Shown here piece by piece: positions 9,801 to 14,694 of a stretch of DNA of 14,846 nt. The notes below the pieces were generated by a model that had not been told where the DNA came from, did no database searches, and saw only the letters and a list, made by a program, of their open reading frames with translations. Position 1 is the stretch's first letter; each line of letters starts with the position of its first letter. Source of the DNA: Thermoflexales bacterium (lineage in GTDB: Bacteria > Chloroflexota > Anaerolineae > Fen-1058); assembly GCA_030834835.1 (NCBI GenBank), contig JAUQXD010000934.1, positions 1 through 14,846 of the forward strand, in the 5' to 3' direction. A program made the translations under genes and the position numbers.

Positions 9801-12800
9801 GCGCGATGGTGAAGGTGATGGCCCCGCCGTGATTCACGGCCTGCGGTGCGCCCGGTAGGATCGCGCCGTTGGCACCCGCCGTCGGCGTGATGATGTGCGT
9901 GTTGATGGCGAACGACGCACTGATCGTATGATCGGCCATCACGTCGCTGAACGTGTACGACTCGATCGGACCTTGCGAAAGCCCGTCGACGCCAACATCG
10001 ACGAGGTGGTAATTCACATCCGGCGCAATCGTAAACGTGATGGCACTACCGTAATCCACGGTCTGCGGCGTGCCCGGCGAAATCGAGCCGTTTGCGTCCG
10101 CCGTCGGCGTGAGGGTGTAGGTGTTGATGGCAAACGTAGCACTGATCGTATGATCGGCCGTCACATTGTTGAACGTGTACGAACCGATCGGGCCTTGCGG
10201 TGATCCGTCAACGCCCACATCGACAATGTGATAGCCCACATCCGGCGTGATCGTGAAGGTGATCGCGTCGCCGTGATTCACGGCCTGCGGCGTGCCCGGC
10301 GAAATCGAGCCATGCGCGCCTGCCGTCGGCGTGATGATGTGTGTGTCGATCGCGAATGAAGCATTGAGGGTGTGATCGGCTGTCACGTCGCTGAACGTGT
10401 ACGACTCGATCGCACCTTGCGGCACGCCATCCACCACGACCTCGACGAGATGATAGTTGGCGTCAGCCGTGATAGTGAACGTGATCGCCTCGCCGTAGTT
10501 CACCGTCTGCGGCGTGCCCGGCGTGATGGCGCCATGCGCGCCCGCGGTCGGCGTGATGGTGTAGGTGTTGATGGCGAAGGCCGCGCTAATGGCGTGATTG
10601 GCCGCGATGTCGTTGAAGGTGTACGAATCGATCGGGCCATGTGATACCCCATCGACCCCGACATCGATCACGTGATAGCCTATGTCCGGCGTGATCGTAA
10701 ACATGAGATCATCGCCATAATTCATCGTCTGCGGCGTATCTGGCGAAATCGAACCATGCACGCCCGCCGCCGGCGTGATCGTATAGGTGTTGATGGCAAA
10801 CGTAGCACTGATCGTATGATCGGCCGTCACATTGCTGAAGGTGTACAACCCGATCGGACCGTGCGAAGTCCCATCGACCCCAACATCGATCACGTGATAG
10901 CCTACATCGGGCATGAGGGTGAACGTGATAGCGCCGCCCTGATTGACAAACTGCGGCGCAGCCGGCGAAATCGAGCCATGCGCGCCCGCCGTCGGCGCGA
11001 TGAGATACGTATTGGCAAGCGCAAACGTAACCGGGTTAATGTCTTTGGCAGTGGCCGTCACCAAATATGAACCGGCCACATTGTTGGCCGTGACAGCCAG
11101 CGCCGTCTGACCGTTCGCATCGGTCGTGACCGTCACCGTCGTCGGCGGCACGATGCTCGCGCCGCTGGCCGGCGCCGTGTAGGTGATGGTCATGCCCGGC
11201 CAACCCACGCCGCCCGCTTCGCCAAACGTGATGCCCAACGGCTGAGCAAAGGCTGTGTTGATGGCGGCTGATTGGTTATCGCCCGACCTGGTCAGTGCGT
11301 AGCCGCGCCACTCCACCGCCCCGATGTCACACGCCGCGCCCTGCGGCCGCGCCACGCCGCGTTGATCCGCTTCCAGACAAGTACCGTTGTTGCCCGCATC
11401 AACGATCGGGCTGCCGGGCAGCGGCACAAAAGTCTGCGTCGATCCGCCATAATTGCCCAATGGCCGCAGCAACGGATCGACGCCGACGAGGCTGCCGCCC
11501 GAACCGTTGACTAACCTGCAAGCATAGTAACCGGTCGTCTCGATCAGGTTGTGATCGGTGAAGTTGCTAATGTCGATCTCATAGTCATGCGCGCAATCGC
11601 CGCCGGCTGGGCTGTTCGCGATGATCGTATTGGACATTAAGACCGCGCCCCAGTTTCTAAGCCCGCCGCCCAGCGCAGCCGAGTTGGCCGACAAAGTGCT
11701 GTTCTCTATTGTCAGCTGGCTACCCATGTCATTGTAAATGCCGCCGCCATTCGAAGTGGCCGTATTGGCGCTGAAGGTGCTGTTATCCACTGTCAGGCTG
11801 ACCATGTTGTAAATGCCGCCGCCATTCGAGGTGGCTGAGTTGCCGGACAACGTGCTGTTCTCCAGCCATAATATATCTGCGTTATAGACGCCGCCGCCGT
11901 TGCTGGCTGAATTGCCAGACAATGTGCTATCCAGCACCGTGATGTCGCCGGCCGAGACATACACGCCGCCGCCATTACCATTGACCTGATTGCCGCTGAT
12001 GACGCTGCTATTTTCGATGTTCGCTGTGCCCGCTGAATGATATAAGCCGCCGCCCTGTGCCAGACCAGTGCCGCCTGTTCCACCAGTCGCACCGCCGCTT
12101 CCTGGCCCGCCAACACCACCAGGTCCCCCTCCGTTACACTGCCCTGAGAAGGGCCAGGCATTCCAATATCCGCCGGGGCCGCCGCTGCCGCCCACACCGC
12201 CAGATCCACCCGCGGCTCCAGCCGTACCAGTCTGGCCTGCGCCGCCCTGAATGTCAGTGTTATTGCTCAACTGCGTCGAGCTGAGGTCCAGCGTGTTGGC
12301 GCTGTAGATCGCGCCACCCTGCCCATTGCCGCCTGCACCACCCGCGCCGCCTGCACCACCTGCACCACCTGCGCCACCCTGTCCGCCGTTGCCGCCTTCA
12401 CCACATTCCGTACCACTGCCGCCCTGGCCGCCCGTGCCGCCCGTGCCCCCTTGTCCACCCTGTCCGCCGGTACCGCCGCTATTGCCGTTACCGCCGCTCA
12501 CTCGATTCGCGGTGAGGACGCTGTTCAGCGCTACGAGTTCCCCTAAATTGTAGACACCACCGCCCAGAGCCTGACCGCCTGCCCCGCTGTTTCCACCTGC
12601 GCCGCCCACCGCCCCCATGCCGCCAGTGCTGCCAGCCGCTCCCGCGCCACCTGCACCGCCATTGCCGCCGATGACCGTGTTGCTGATCACGGTTACGCCC
12701 TGTAGATTCAGCGTACCGCCGAAGACGGCGATACCACCTCCGCGCGCCGCCGACCCGGCGCTGCCCGCGCTGCCACTGCCGACACCCGCATTGCCATTGG

Positions 12801-13413
12801 TGCCGGTGACGGCATTGCCCTTGATCGTCGTTGTATAGATGTTGACCACGCCGCTGGCCGCGATGTATAGACCACCGCCGGCGATGGTCGCCGTGTTCGA
12901 CAGGATGGTGCAGTCGCGGATAGTAGCCGCGCCGCCGGCCGAGACATACACCCCGCCGCCGCTATCGGTCGTTTTGCCGTGGCGAATCGTCAAATTCTGG
13001 AAAGTGACATTGACGCCGGTATTGACGGTAAACACCCGTACCGCATTATTGCCGCTAACGATGACGGCGTAACCTGCGCCATTGAGGGTGACATTTTTGT
13101 TGATGATCACCGTACTCGCTAGCGTAATGGTGTAACTGCTGCCAAAGTTGATGGTATCACCCAGGGAAGCATAAGCCAGCGCGTCGCGCAGACGGCACCC
13201 TGCGCCAGGGCAGTTGGCGGGATTCGCCGTGCCGTCATCGGCGGCGGATTGAACCGTGATCGTCGCCGTTGCTCGATCGGGTAGCCGAGGCTCATCCTCC
13301 GACCCGAGGGGCATGGCCCAAGTTGTTGTGGCGAGTGCGGCTATGAATAACGCCGTGGTGATCGATATGATGAAGACGCGATACTGCCAGGTTGAATGAA
13401 GGCGGGTGTTCAT
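895..13413 (-). CDS. Giant secreted repeat-rich surface protein (beta-helix, InlB-B-like repeats, ~125-aa repeats, DUF4397-like, FN3, LPLV-R tail)
   Basis: A complete 4172-residue protein. ATG 13413 is preceded by AGGAG at five bases; the stop is TGA 895-897. Residues 1-33 form a signal peptide (Arg4/Arg12, a hydrophobic run VFIISITTALFIAALA, cleavage after TWA). In order: CSLREA-like start with C..LRDAL..A..GDTI.F (about 52-92); right-handed beta-helix rungs of GGGVY/N-S-T-L-S-x-N type (96-600) with Gly-rich inserts (250-283, 307-367, 388-455); choice-of-anchor-Q-like module with LGNYGGSTQTF..LPGSP..DAG and RG..RPQG..CDIGAVE (600-701); Big_1-like Ig domain (703-800); eight 74-aa InlB-B/Flg_new-like repeats (803-1394); linker (1395-1598); nine ~125-aa repeats (1599-2739); an unassigned region with a six-Cys cluster (2971-2994); about four DUF4397-like domains (3172-3559); FN3-like (3711-3804); Ig-like segments (3805-4130); tail motifs at 4134-4145 and 4151-4160. 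No enzyme motif or C-terminal membrane helix is visible. Family names are from memory. Role as adhesin or envelope fibre is inferred. Confidence 0.93.
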   Translation of the reverse strand: MNTRLHSTWQYRVFIISITTALFIAALATTTWAMPLGSEDEPRLPDRATATITVQSAADDGTANPANCPGAGCRLRDALAYASLGDTINFGSSYTITLASTVIINKNVTLNGAGYAVIVSGNNAVRVFTVNTGVNVTFQNLTIRHGKTTDSGGGVYVSAGGAATIRDCTILSNTATIAGGGLYIAASGVVNIYTTTIKGNAVTGTNGNAGVGSGSAGSAGSAARGGGIAVFGGTLNLQGVTVISNTVIGGNGGAGGAGAAGSTGGMGAVGGAGGNSGAGGQALGGGVYNLGELVALNSVLTANRVSGGNGNSGGTGGQGGQGGTGGTGGQGGSGTECGEGGNGGQGGAGGAGGAGGAGGAGGNGQGGAIYSANTLDLSSTQLSNNTDIQGGAGQTGTAGAAGGSGGVGGSGGPGGYWNAWPFSGQCNGGGPGGVGGPGSGGATGGTGGTGLAQGGGLYHSAGTANIENSSVISGNQVNGNGGGVYVSAGDITVLDSTLSGNSASNGGGVYNADILWLENSTLSGNSATSNGGGIYNMVSLTVDNSTFSANTATSNGGGIYNDMGSQLTIENSTLSANSAALGGGLRNWGAVLMSNTIIANSPAGGDCAHDYEIDISNFTDHNLIETTGYYACRLVNGSGGSLVGVDPLLRPLGNYGGSTQTFVPLPGSPIVDAGNNGTCLEADQRGVARPQGAACDIGAVEWRGYALTRSGDNQSAAINTAFAQPLGITFGEAGGVGWPGMTITYTAPASGASIVPPTTVTVTTDANGQTALAVTANNVAGSYLVTATAKDINPVTFALANTYLIAPTAGAHGSISPAAPQFVNQGGAITFTLMPDVGYHVIDVGVDGTSHGPIGLYTFSNVTADHTISATFAINTYTITPAAGVHGSISPDTPQTMNYGDDLMFTITPDIGYHVIDVGVDGVSHGPIDSYTFNDIAANHAISAAFAINTYTITPTAGAHGAITPGTPQTVNYGEAITFTITADANYHLVEVVVDGVPQGAIESYTFSDVTADHTLNASFAIDTHIITPTAGAHGSISPGTPQAVNHGDAITFTITPDVGYHIVDVGVDGSPQGPIGSYTFNNVTADHTISATFAINTYTLTPTADANGSISPGTPQTVDYGSAITFTIAPDVNYHLVDVGVDGLSQGPIESYTFSDVMADHTISASFAINTHIITPTAGANGAILPGAPQAVNHGGAITFTIAPDTGYHVAEAGVDGVLQGASESYTFSTVTANHIISASFAINTYTITPTAGANGSITPGTPQTVNYGASLMFTITPDSGYSIADVVVDGVSQGAVGTYTFSNIAAHHTISASFANNLFTITPNAGPGGSITPGTPQAVTTGSSITFTIAPDAGYATDDVAVDGISQGAIGSYTFSNVTANHIISAAFFSTGPQTRTIGVISVMADTFTDLGNGQTRATGNIRLGHYLFLTDPADSVIYDTTTLTATGKVTVIANGSTLNVVTGTFSAPITTGVAVPIGTPDDLITSAAGFVLTNVVVSDINIPIDQFSVNANLNVAVKDITITTGVDLYVSGASSGLIYSGTLGAFDFAVGGVTVTVAPSMTLSNTGIAIPSAVITLPVSLGGASSTIHNLTITSSGLILEDGSITLPDIKWGDGSKVKLIQPSAHLSVMTDTYQFSANGTLSLTLPGNNLTTTLGFTLTQGGQMTGTLSNLNLTVAGAMLTMTDIAVSNSGLSVMTATLALPSSLGSAVTMLSDVNIGADGLTLGNGTFSLPVIKIGDGQRISITQSLAQLSIGQGQYQFAVSGTLNLNLPSNVLTTTLGFAMQNGQMTGTLSSLHLTMAGSTLVMTDVVVSNTGLSVDAAVLQLPASLGSAVTVLSDVTIGADGLTLGNGTFSLPVIKIGDGQKISITQSLAQLSIGQGQYQFAVTGTLNLNLPSNALTTTLGFAMQNGQMTGTLSSLHLTMAGSTLVMTDVVVSNAGLSVDSAVLQLPASLGGTVATIGGLTIDQSGLTLAEGTLALPDIKWGDGSKVKITQPSAQLTVLNYQYQFSAQGTLSLTLPNNNLSSTLGFTVTNGGQLTGTVNVLNLSLAGGTLTMTNIAVTNSGLSVETAQLKLPSSLGGGLATVNDVTIDANGLSVSAGTFSVADINIGDGSKVKIANPTATLSNTIEGYTFGINGTLQLRLPDNSQDIVINGTVNTSGQFTATISSISLTLAKATLQLNRISMDNTGLSVVSGTLQLPAKLGGVSGQVADIRIDANGLSIGSGAASFPIPNFKIGGTSGFGVSNALASLNLVNTNGAMSYQMALSGTIAITLPGTSASAQGLVQMDNAGNISGRVNAFTLTVAGLNLSVNNISINADGSVAIASATLALPGGFGGGSASVSNVVVYPGQPGSLSLGSAGISLPDIKWGDGSKVKIINANAQLTQVNNKYSFAFGGKLSLNLPGNVVTSTLAFSIRDDGQISGTVDLIKLTVAGGTLTMTNVGVVNSGLTVGAASLKMPASLGSAVVTINGVSIDGTGLHLGGGQLTLADINIGDGSKVKIAAPTATLGSIPSGYTFGISGTLQLRLPSNSQNIGIGGSINSNGQFTATVSAMALTFGGATLNLSNVTMNNSGLSVVSGTLQLPAKLGGASGGVNNVVINANGLSIGGGSLTFPIPDFKIGGASGFSVSNAQAGLQLTNGGLSYRLNLSGTVAIKIPGSNASASGRVNMDDAGNMSGQVDAFTLTIAGMGLNVSNVSINPDGSFMAGAAGFTTPSGFGGASAAVYNVVIRPGNPGSVSIGGGKFTLPTIKAGGFGLALSGALTPISSGYEISATGFATFPGVGGAAGCQGVGVGATIWTNAQGQTELVLRPEETNGFALKNASFNLQCQIAIGTTGFFITGIEGAVTLGPTSTQVDVGIQIAAGKKIAGFTVLSADATATLKTSPFDLLLSGAVRVFVFQVGGASAHMTDHSFSATLWVNMIVAKGDIAFNAWSDYRGFHMNGSGNMQVGLAKGAIFNGTSLPYPCCECGWREGWLGVPYYWCGNCQICWTESLTIPSADYLFNASTAFGEFEGDRWGVKGTVSLLGYNAGFFVDSQGNLTVGNVDNYTLVQPPQVNAAIEQWQAARRNGLALNATSEFNGIRFVGDTIRVPQPITATTDVIFALQRSQSVPTLTLMTPLGTEITPNNLPANVQFAEVLTYTRDVSATTTNAPLCATPDTVQKANQSALLRFTHARSDLGALDVLIDGVKVFANVSFGAESNEQVIDAGSHTLEFVPANQPGPIASSTPITLTGNAVHRLIAAGDVTQTVTLDVAQGVAPAAGQATIRFAHGLADAANIDVVLAGDGRVLFGDVAPQSVTDGVNLDASQTYTFEVYAAGTNQLLAQLPNVTLTGRGTYSLIALGRVNGTPSAQLLLKADTLPLSHLRLVNAIAADQPIELWTQGITLFDNLPYSATTAYNGFAGDSIDFQLTTADATHTVLTSGSIALQSEADHTLVALDYVTQTQTLLLIDDNRLPAWGHARVRLVNASPNVGAIDVFVQGVSQFNNVAFKNASPYVELNGGTVTLEVRDHATQSVLLTVPNVNVIDGYVYTWFLMGVNGGSPALQLAPMFDLATRPDVQTQYIVHQAQTGTWELKLNGTFTSTDRYLLTALGSNPAPALSDLSAAISGTTSLALNWRLTSDELGTPIGIFANPIIDDFTFSGRALVANLTSPDPNWINGTLQTYTYDLNQLPSGTYHIWFEVNDGRNPPVRQYAPQTIVVNHVATWPLTWTAVMTVTPGFRELGVQWQPHPSADADHYVLKVSAPTLTTTQVISVGNLTSALVTALEPDKPYSLTVQAIDNETGHVSTAQTIIGVPANAAITLGGPTGPINLIAGQSHNTSLPVTTDHEPYPGVVSFQTGCVRLSGTTCTSSVNGLNALFADEHITPTLTGVNESIVLSTTESLPAGNYVVPIIATGSGLSRTFEITVAVSVRAFTLDASPHTLSLGIAESLDVRVSSAGLNGATRPIGLSVKNAPIGLLWSFDDDSIEPGNNATLTITDTDLLASGIYPIAIGGDDGLLTATTTITLTVSKPRFNLTATPSNLTVAAGKPMTAMFELDVLALDGWTTPITLTVDPGTVPALSSLGLRDNATTGEVSNTLVVTPGSTGYLVAVTTADTPRFLYTLSIDGQGGGRQQTLEVTLAVREFKLYLPLVMRNWVAQPKFKLSLPLIRRSGTQGVGLAWHQ
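934..1014 (-). repeat. Duplicated C-terminal tail motif FKL-LPL-R
   Basis: Seen: the protein ends with FKLYLPLVMRNW (residues 4134-4145) followed by FKLSLPLIRRSG (4151-4162), 17 residues apart. The DNA shares CGGCAGA.ACAACTTGAA in both copies with a 51-bp offset, so this is a tandem duplication rather than chance. From memory, a single YLPLV.R-type tail is common at or near the C-terminus of secreted Chloroflexota proteins. A role in export or surface retention is a guess. Only about ten residues follow the second copy. Confidence 0.7.
2737..3900 (-). repeat. About four tandem DUF4397-like domains within the giant protein
   Basis: Residues 3172-3559 contain about four units of roughly 97 residues. 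Each opens with a strand such as ALLRFTHARSDLGALDVLID, ATIRFAHGLADAANIDVVLA, SHLRLVNAIAADQPIELWTQ or ARVRLVNASPNVGAIDVFVQ. Each continues with a G..LF..V.F..A..Y..L..G-type core and ends in a LI(A)LG.V..T..L hairpin. This matches DUF4397 (PF14344) as I remember it, a small extracellular beta domain of unknown function. Unit 3 (SHLRLVNA...) is the most divergent. The domain name is recalled, not searched. Confidence 0.7.
4432..4503 (-). other. Six-cysteine cluster (CCxC ... CxxCxxC) in the giant protein
   Basis: Seen: residues 2971, 2972, 2974, 2988, 2991 and 2994 are cysteines, read as CCECGW, then a Trp/Tyr-rich linker (REGWLGVPYYW), then CGNCQIC. Cysteine is otherwise scarce in this 4172-residue protein. 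The spacing allows either three disulfides in a knot-like loop or a bound metal ion. It lies just after the ~125-aa repeat tract and before the segment SLTIPSADYLF. No named family is recognised. Confidence 0.75.
5197..7500 (-). repeat. Duplicated three-unit block (D-E-F and G-H-I)
   Basis: Seen: units D, E and F (residues 1972-2356, nt 6346-7500) and G, H and I (2357-2739, nt 5197-6345) repeat the same order of variants. First comes a LPDIKWGDGSKVKI unit, then an ADINIGDGSKVKIA unit with GYTFGI.GTLQLRLP and SGTLQLPAKLGG, then a longer (133-135 residue) FPIP.FKIGG unit ending in a Pro-rich turn (YPGQP or RPGNP). E is closer to H, and F to I, than to their immediate neighbours. This shows block duplication of about 1.15 kb. 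Confidence 0.85.
7501..8244 (-). repeat. Near-identical 372-bp tandem pair (units B and C)
   Basis: Seen: unit B (residues 1724-1847, nt 7873-8244) and unit C (1848-1971, nt 7501-7872) are both exactly 124 residues. Most of their sequence is identical, for example LGNGTFSLPVIKIGDG, then SITQSLAQLSIGQGQYQFAV and AMQNGQMTGTLSSLHLTMAG in both. Differences cluster at the C-terminal end of C, where it blends into unit D. Nucleotide differences are scattered and largely silent. This is the youngest duplication in the tract. Confidence 0.9.
9232..11007 (-). repeat. Eight 222-bp repeats encoding 74-residue InlB-B-like (Flg_new-type) domains
   Basis: Seen: residues 803-1394 are exactly eight times 74 residues, with no insertion or deletion. 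Consensus: YTITPTAGAHGSISPGTPQ, .VNYG.AITFTITPD.GYH, then V.DVGVDG.SQGPI.SYTFS, then NVTADHTISASFAINT. Starts are at nt 11007, 10785, 10563, 10341, 10119, 9897, 9675 and 9453. This matches the divergent InlB B-repeat / bacterial repeat family as remembered, an extracellular beta-grasp-like stalk module. Units 3 and 5 share NYHLV..IESYTFSDV; units 4 and 6 share HIITPTAGA and QAVNHG. So a 148-residue dimer was duplicated. Confidence 0.9.
12049..12666 (-). repeat. Three glycine-rich low-complexity inserts in the beta-helix
   Basis: Seen: residues 250-283 (nt 12565-12666), 307-367 (12313-12495) and 388-455 (12049-12252) are GG-A/T/S/Q/N triplets of the form GGAGGAGGAGG. Each sits between a strand ending V..N(T/R) and a new rung beginning (Q)GGG(V/I/L)Y. 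They therefore look like long loops hanging from helix turns. On the plus strand they read as GCC/CACC-rich tracts prone to slippage. They resemble PE_PGRS-like glycine loops in composition only. Confidence 0.85.
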
Positions 13414-13924
13414 GTTGTCTCCTGAGACGTTGGCCGGTGGTTTATCGGGCGGTCACTGCGCGGCTGAACAATGGAGCAGCAACGTCAAGGAGGGGGGCGA
13501 GAGCTGGCGGGCTGGATCAGCGCCGTTCCGGGCGGAGCGGCCGGGAGGGCAGGCAAAAACAATCGCACGGGCAGAGCGACGAAAAACAGACAATGACGCA
13601 CGATAAGTTCCTGTCGACAAAAAGCCGGATAAATATGATGATGCGCGCTCCTCCCGATTGGCCCGGCATCATCGAAGAAGATTAAGGGGGCATGACGTGT
13701 CTCCTCCCGATAGATGACTGATGGCCAGAATGACAGGAGATAATCAGGGCCGTGCCGGTCGCAGAAATTAAGTGGAAGAGTGACAGGCCACAGCCGTAGC
13801 GAAGAGGCGCTTCTGCCGGCTGGCGTGAAGCGCCGGGCCACAGGTATTCATCGGTGCGCGCGTCGGCTGCTGTGTGTAAGAGTAGCATCATCTCGGCCTG
13901 TTAAACGAATCGTGCCTCATAGCC
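13414..13924 (-). other. Long untranslated leader / intergenic region upstream of the giant gene
   Basis: About 500 bp with no convincing gene on either strand; the open frames here lack recognisable protein character. On the minus strand two copies of ATCGGGAGGAG occur (plus-strand CTCCTCCCGAT at 13648-13658 and 13701-13711), 53 bp apart. The upstream one leads to ATG CCC CCT TAA (three codons). The downstream one has no start codon nearby. A G-rich, purine-rich stretch is also present near 13490-13560 on the plus strand. If transcription starts at the 13925-13953 promoter, this is a 5' leader of about 500 bases. Confidence 0.4.
13418..13425 (-). promoter_or_regulatory. Ribosome binding site of the giant gene
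   Basis: Minus-strand TCAGGAGA with core AGGAG at 13419-13423, five bases from ATG 13411-13413. It fixes the start. The next codons encode a typical signal peptide, which agrees. Confidence 0.85.
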
Positions 13925-13953
13925 AGTATAACGAGTATTGAACTGTAGGGCAA
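13925..13953 (-). promoter_or_regulatory. Candidate sigma-70-type promoter reading toward the giant gene
   Basis: Seen on the minus strand: -35 TTGCCC (13948-13953), a spacer of exactly 17 bp, and -10 TATACT (13925-13930). The -10 matches five of six consensus bases and the -35 four of six. The predicted start near 13918 gives a leader of about 505 bases. No better placed promoter was seen closer to the gene. No binding site of a named regulator is recognised. Confidence 0.35.
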
Positions 13954-14224
13954 TTGGACTTTGATACCAACGAATCCCTTGAAGTTACGATAAGACCCGG
14001 TGTCCAGTCTCGATCTTGCTTGATCACAAACTTCGAGTGTTCGACACGCGCACCGCACAATACCGCCCGTGGTGCAGTGCAGGTGTGTGATCGAGCGCGC
14101 TGTGCGCCTGATAGATTAGTATCCGTCATAATGGCTTACTCATTGTGAGGACCCCTTTATCTTTGAAGAGTGCGCGGTCTGAAGGCCCGGAATCGCTCCG
14201 TTGTTCGTTGTAGAACGCAATTGA
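13954..14224. other. Intergenic stretch without recognisable gene
   Basis: About 270 bp between the candidate promoter and the second recombinase relic. Short open frames exist on both strands (for example 13954-14148 plus and 13917-14129 minus) but show neither ribosome binding sites nor recognisable protein patterns. Nothing else is supported here. Confidence 0.4.
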
Positions 14225-14424
14225 TCCGAAGAATTCGCCAGTGAAAACCGTGTGCTGCAGGACAAGGCCGAGGCACTGTTACGTGCGCCGGGCGTGAGGC
14301 CGCTGGATGCGTTGCGCGATACCGCTCTCATCGCTTTGAAAGCTGTGGACCTTCGCCAACGTCCGGGCGGCGAGTCGGCTTTGCACGTACGCAAGGGCAT
14401 AGGCACAGGTGTGTCAAACAGGCC
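14225..14424 (+). pseudogene. Tyrosine recombinase remnant: start of catalytic domain with internal deletion
   Basis: Seen: after an in-frame TGA (14222-14224) the frame reads LQDKAEALLRAPGVRPLDAL, RDTALIAL, then KAVDLRQRPGGESALHVRKG. In XerC/D-type integrases of this style the run is typically QAEALL.APG...LDALRDTALIALLL.TGLRE.E...L.VADLRQR.GGE.ALHVR.GKG. The stretch carrying the first catalytic arginine (TGLRE) is precisely what is missing, a deletion of roughly a dozen codons between TALIAL and VDLRQR. After KG the frame loses similarity, so the His-Arg and Tyr motifs are absent. GTG 14252 is the first possible start codon; there is no ribosome binding site. It could not make a working enzyme. 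Same strand as, and next in protein order to, the relic at 557-885. The comparison is from memory. Confidence 0.65.
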
Positions 14425-14694
14425 GTCCACCAGGCGGAGCAATAGCGTTTCGTAGGTCAAAGGCTCAGTGTCGATGTCGTGATCCAAATCCAGAGCCTTG
14501 TGGTTGTGCATTGATACCGCCACTGCGCACACAGTGTCTGGCGCGCCATTCTCTCGACTAATTCAGGCCCATCACATCGATGGACCTAAATGTTTACAGT
14601 CGCAGTTTGTCCGCAGGACTGGCTTCGGCGTTATCGAGCGCGATGTTAGCCTCGACGAATCCGGCGTAGCGGAGCATCACCGTGGTGCTTATGA
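14425..14694. other. Gene-poor stretch between two recombinase fragments
   Basis: About 270 bp. Minus-strand frames here include a 27-codon ORF (14594-14677, MLRYAGFVEANIALDNAEAS...) starting 17 bases after the recombinase stop. It is followed further on by a frame with KALDLDHDIDTEPLTYETLL (about 14400-14510). Their composition looks protein-like, so they may be relics. Neither has a ribosome binding site nor a family I recognise. A near-palindrome AGCATCAC-C-GTGGTGCT lies at 14673-14689, just past the recombinase stop. Confidence 0.3.

Noticed and set aside
9232..11007. Regular 222-bp spacing considered as a CRISPR or satellite array
   Set aside because: The whole period is one uninterrupted coding domain of 74 residues with graded divergence. 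There are no short identical repeats separated by unique spacers.
12326..12553. Proline-rich plus-strand frame (PPAPPAPP type)
   Set aside because: It is the exact antisense of the GGX glycine tract of the giant protein, so the proline pattern is an artefact.
13485..13841. 118-codon minus-strand frame upstream of the giant gene
   Set aside because: No ribosome binding site, no recognisable protein pattern, and it spans the purine-rich leader. More likely leader DNA.
14140..14532. 130-codon minus-strand frame overlapping the second recombinase relic
   Set aside because: Its second half is the antisense of the plus-strand relic, which has real integrase character. The first 50 residues look somewhat protein-like but have no start signal or known family, so they are only mentioned in the intergenic entry.
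14594..14677. 27-codon ORF right after the recombinase stop
   Set aside because: It has protein-like composition but no ribosome binding site, is very short and belongs to no family I recognise. Not enough to annotate as a gene.
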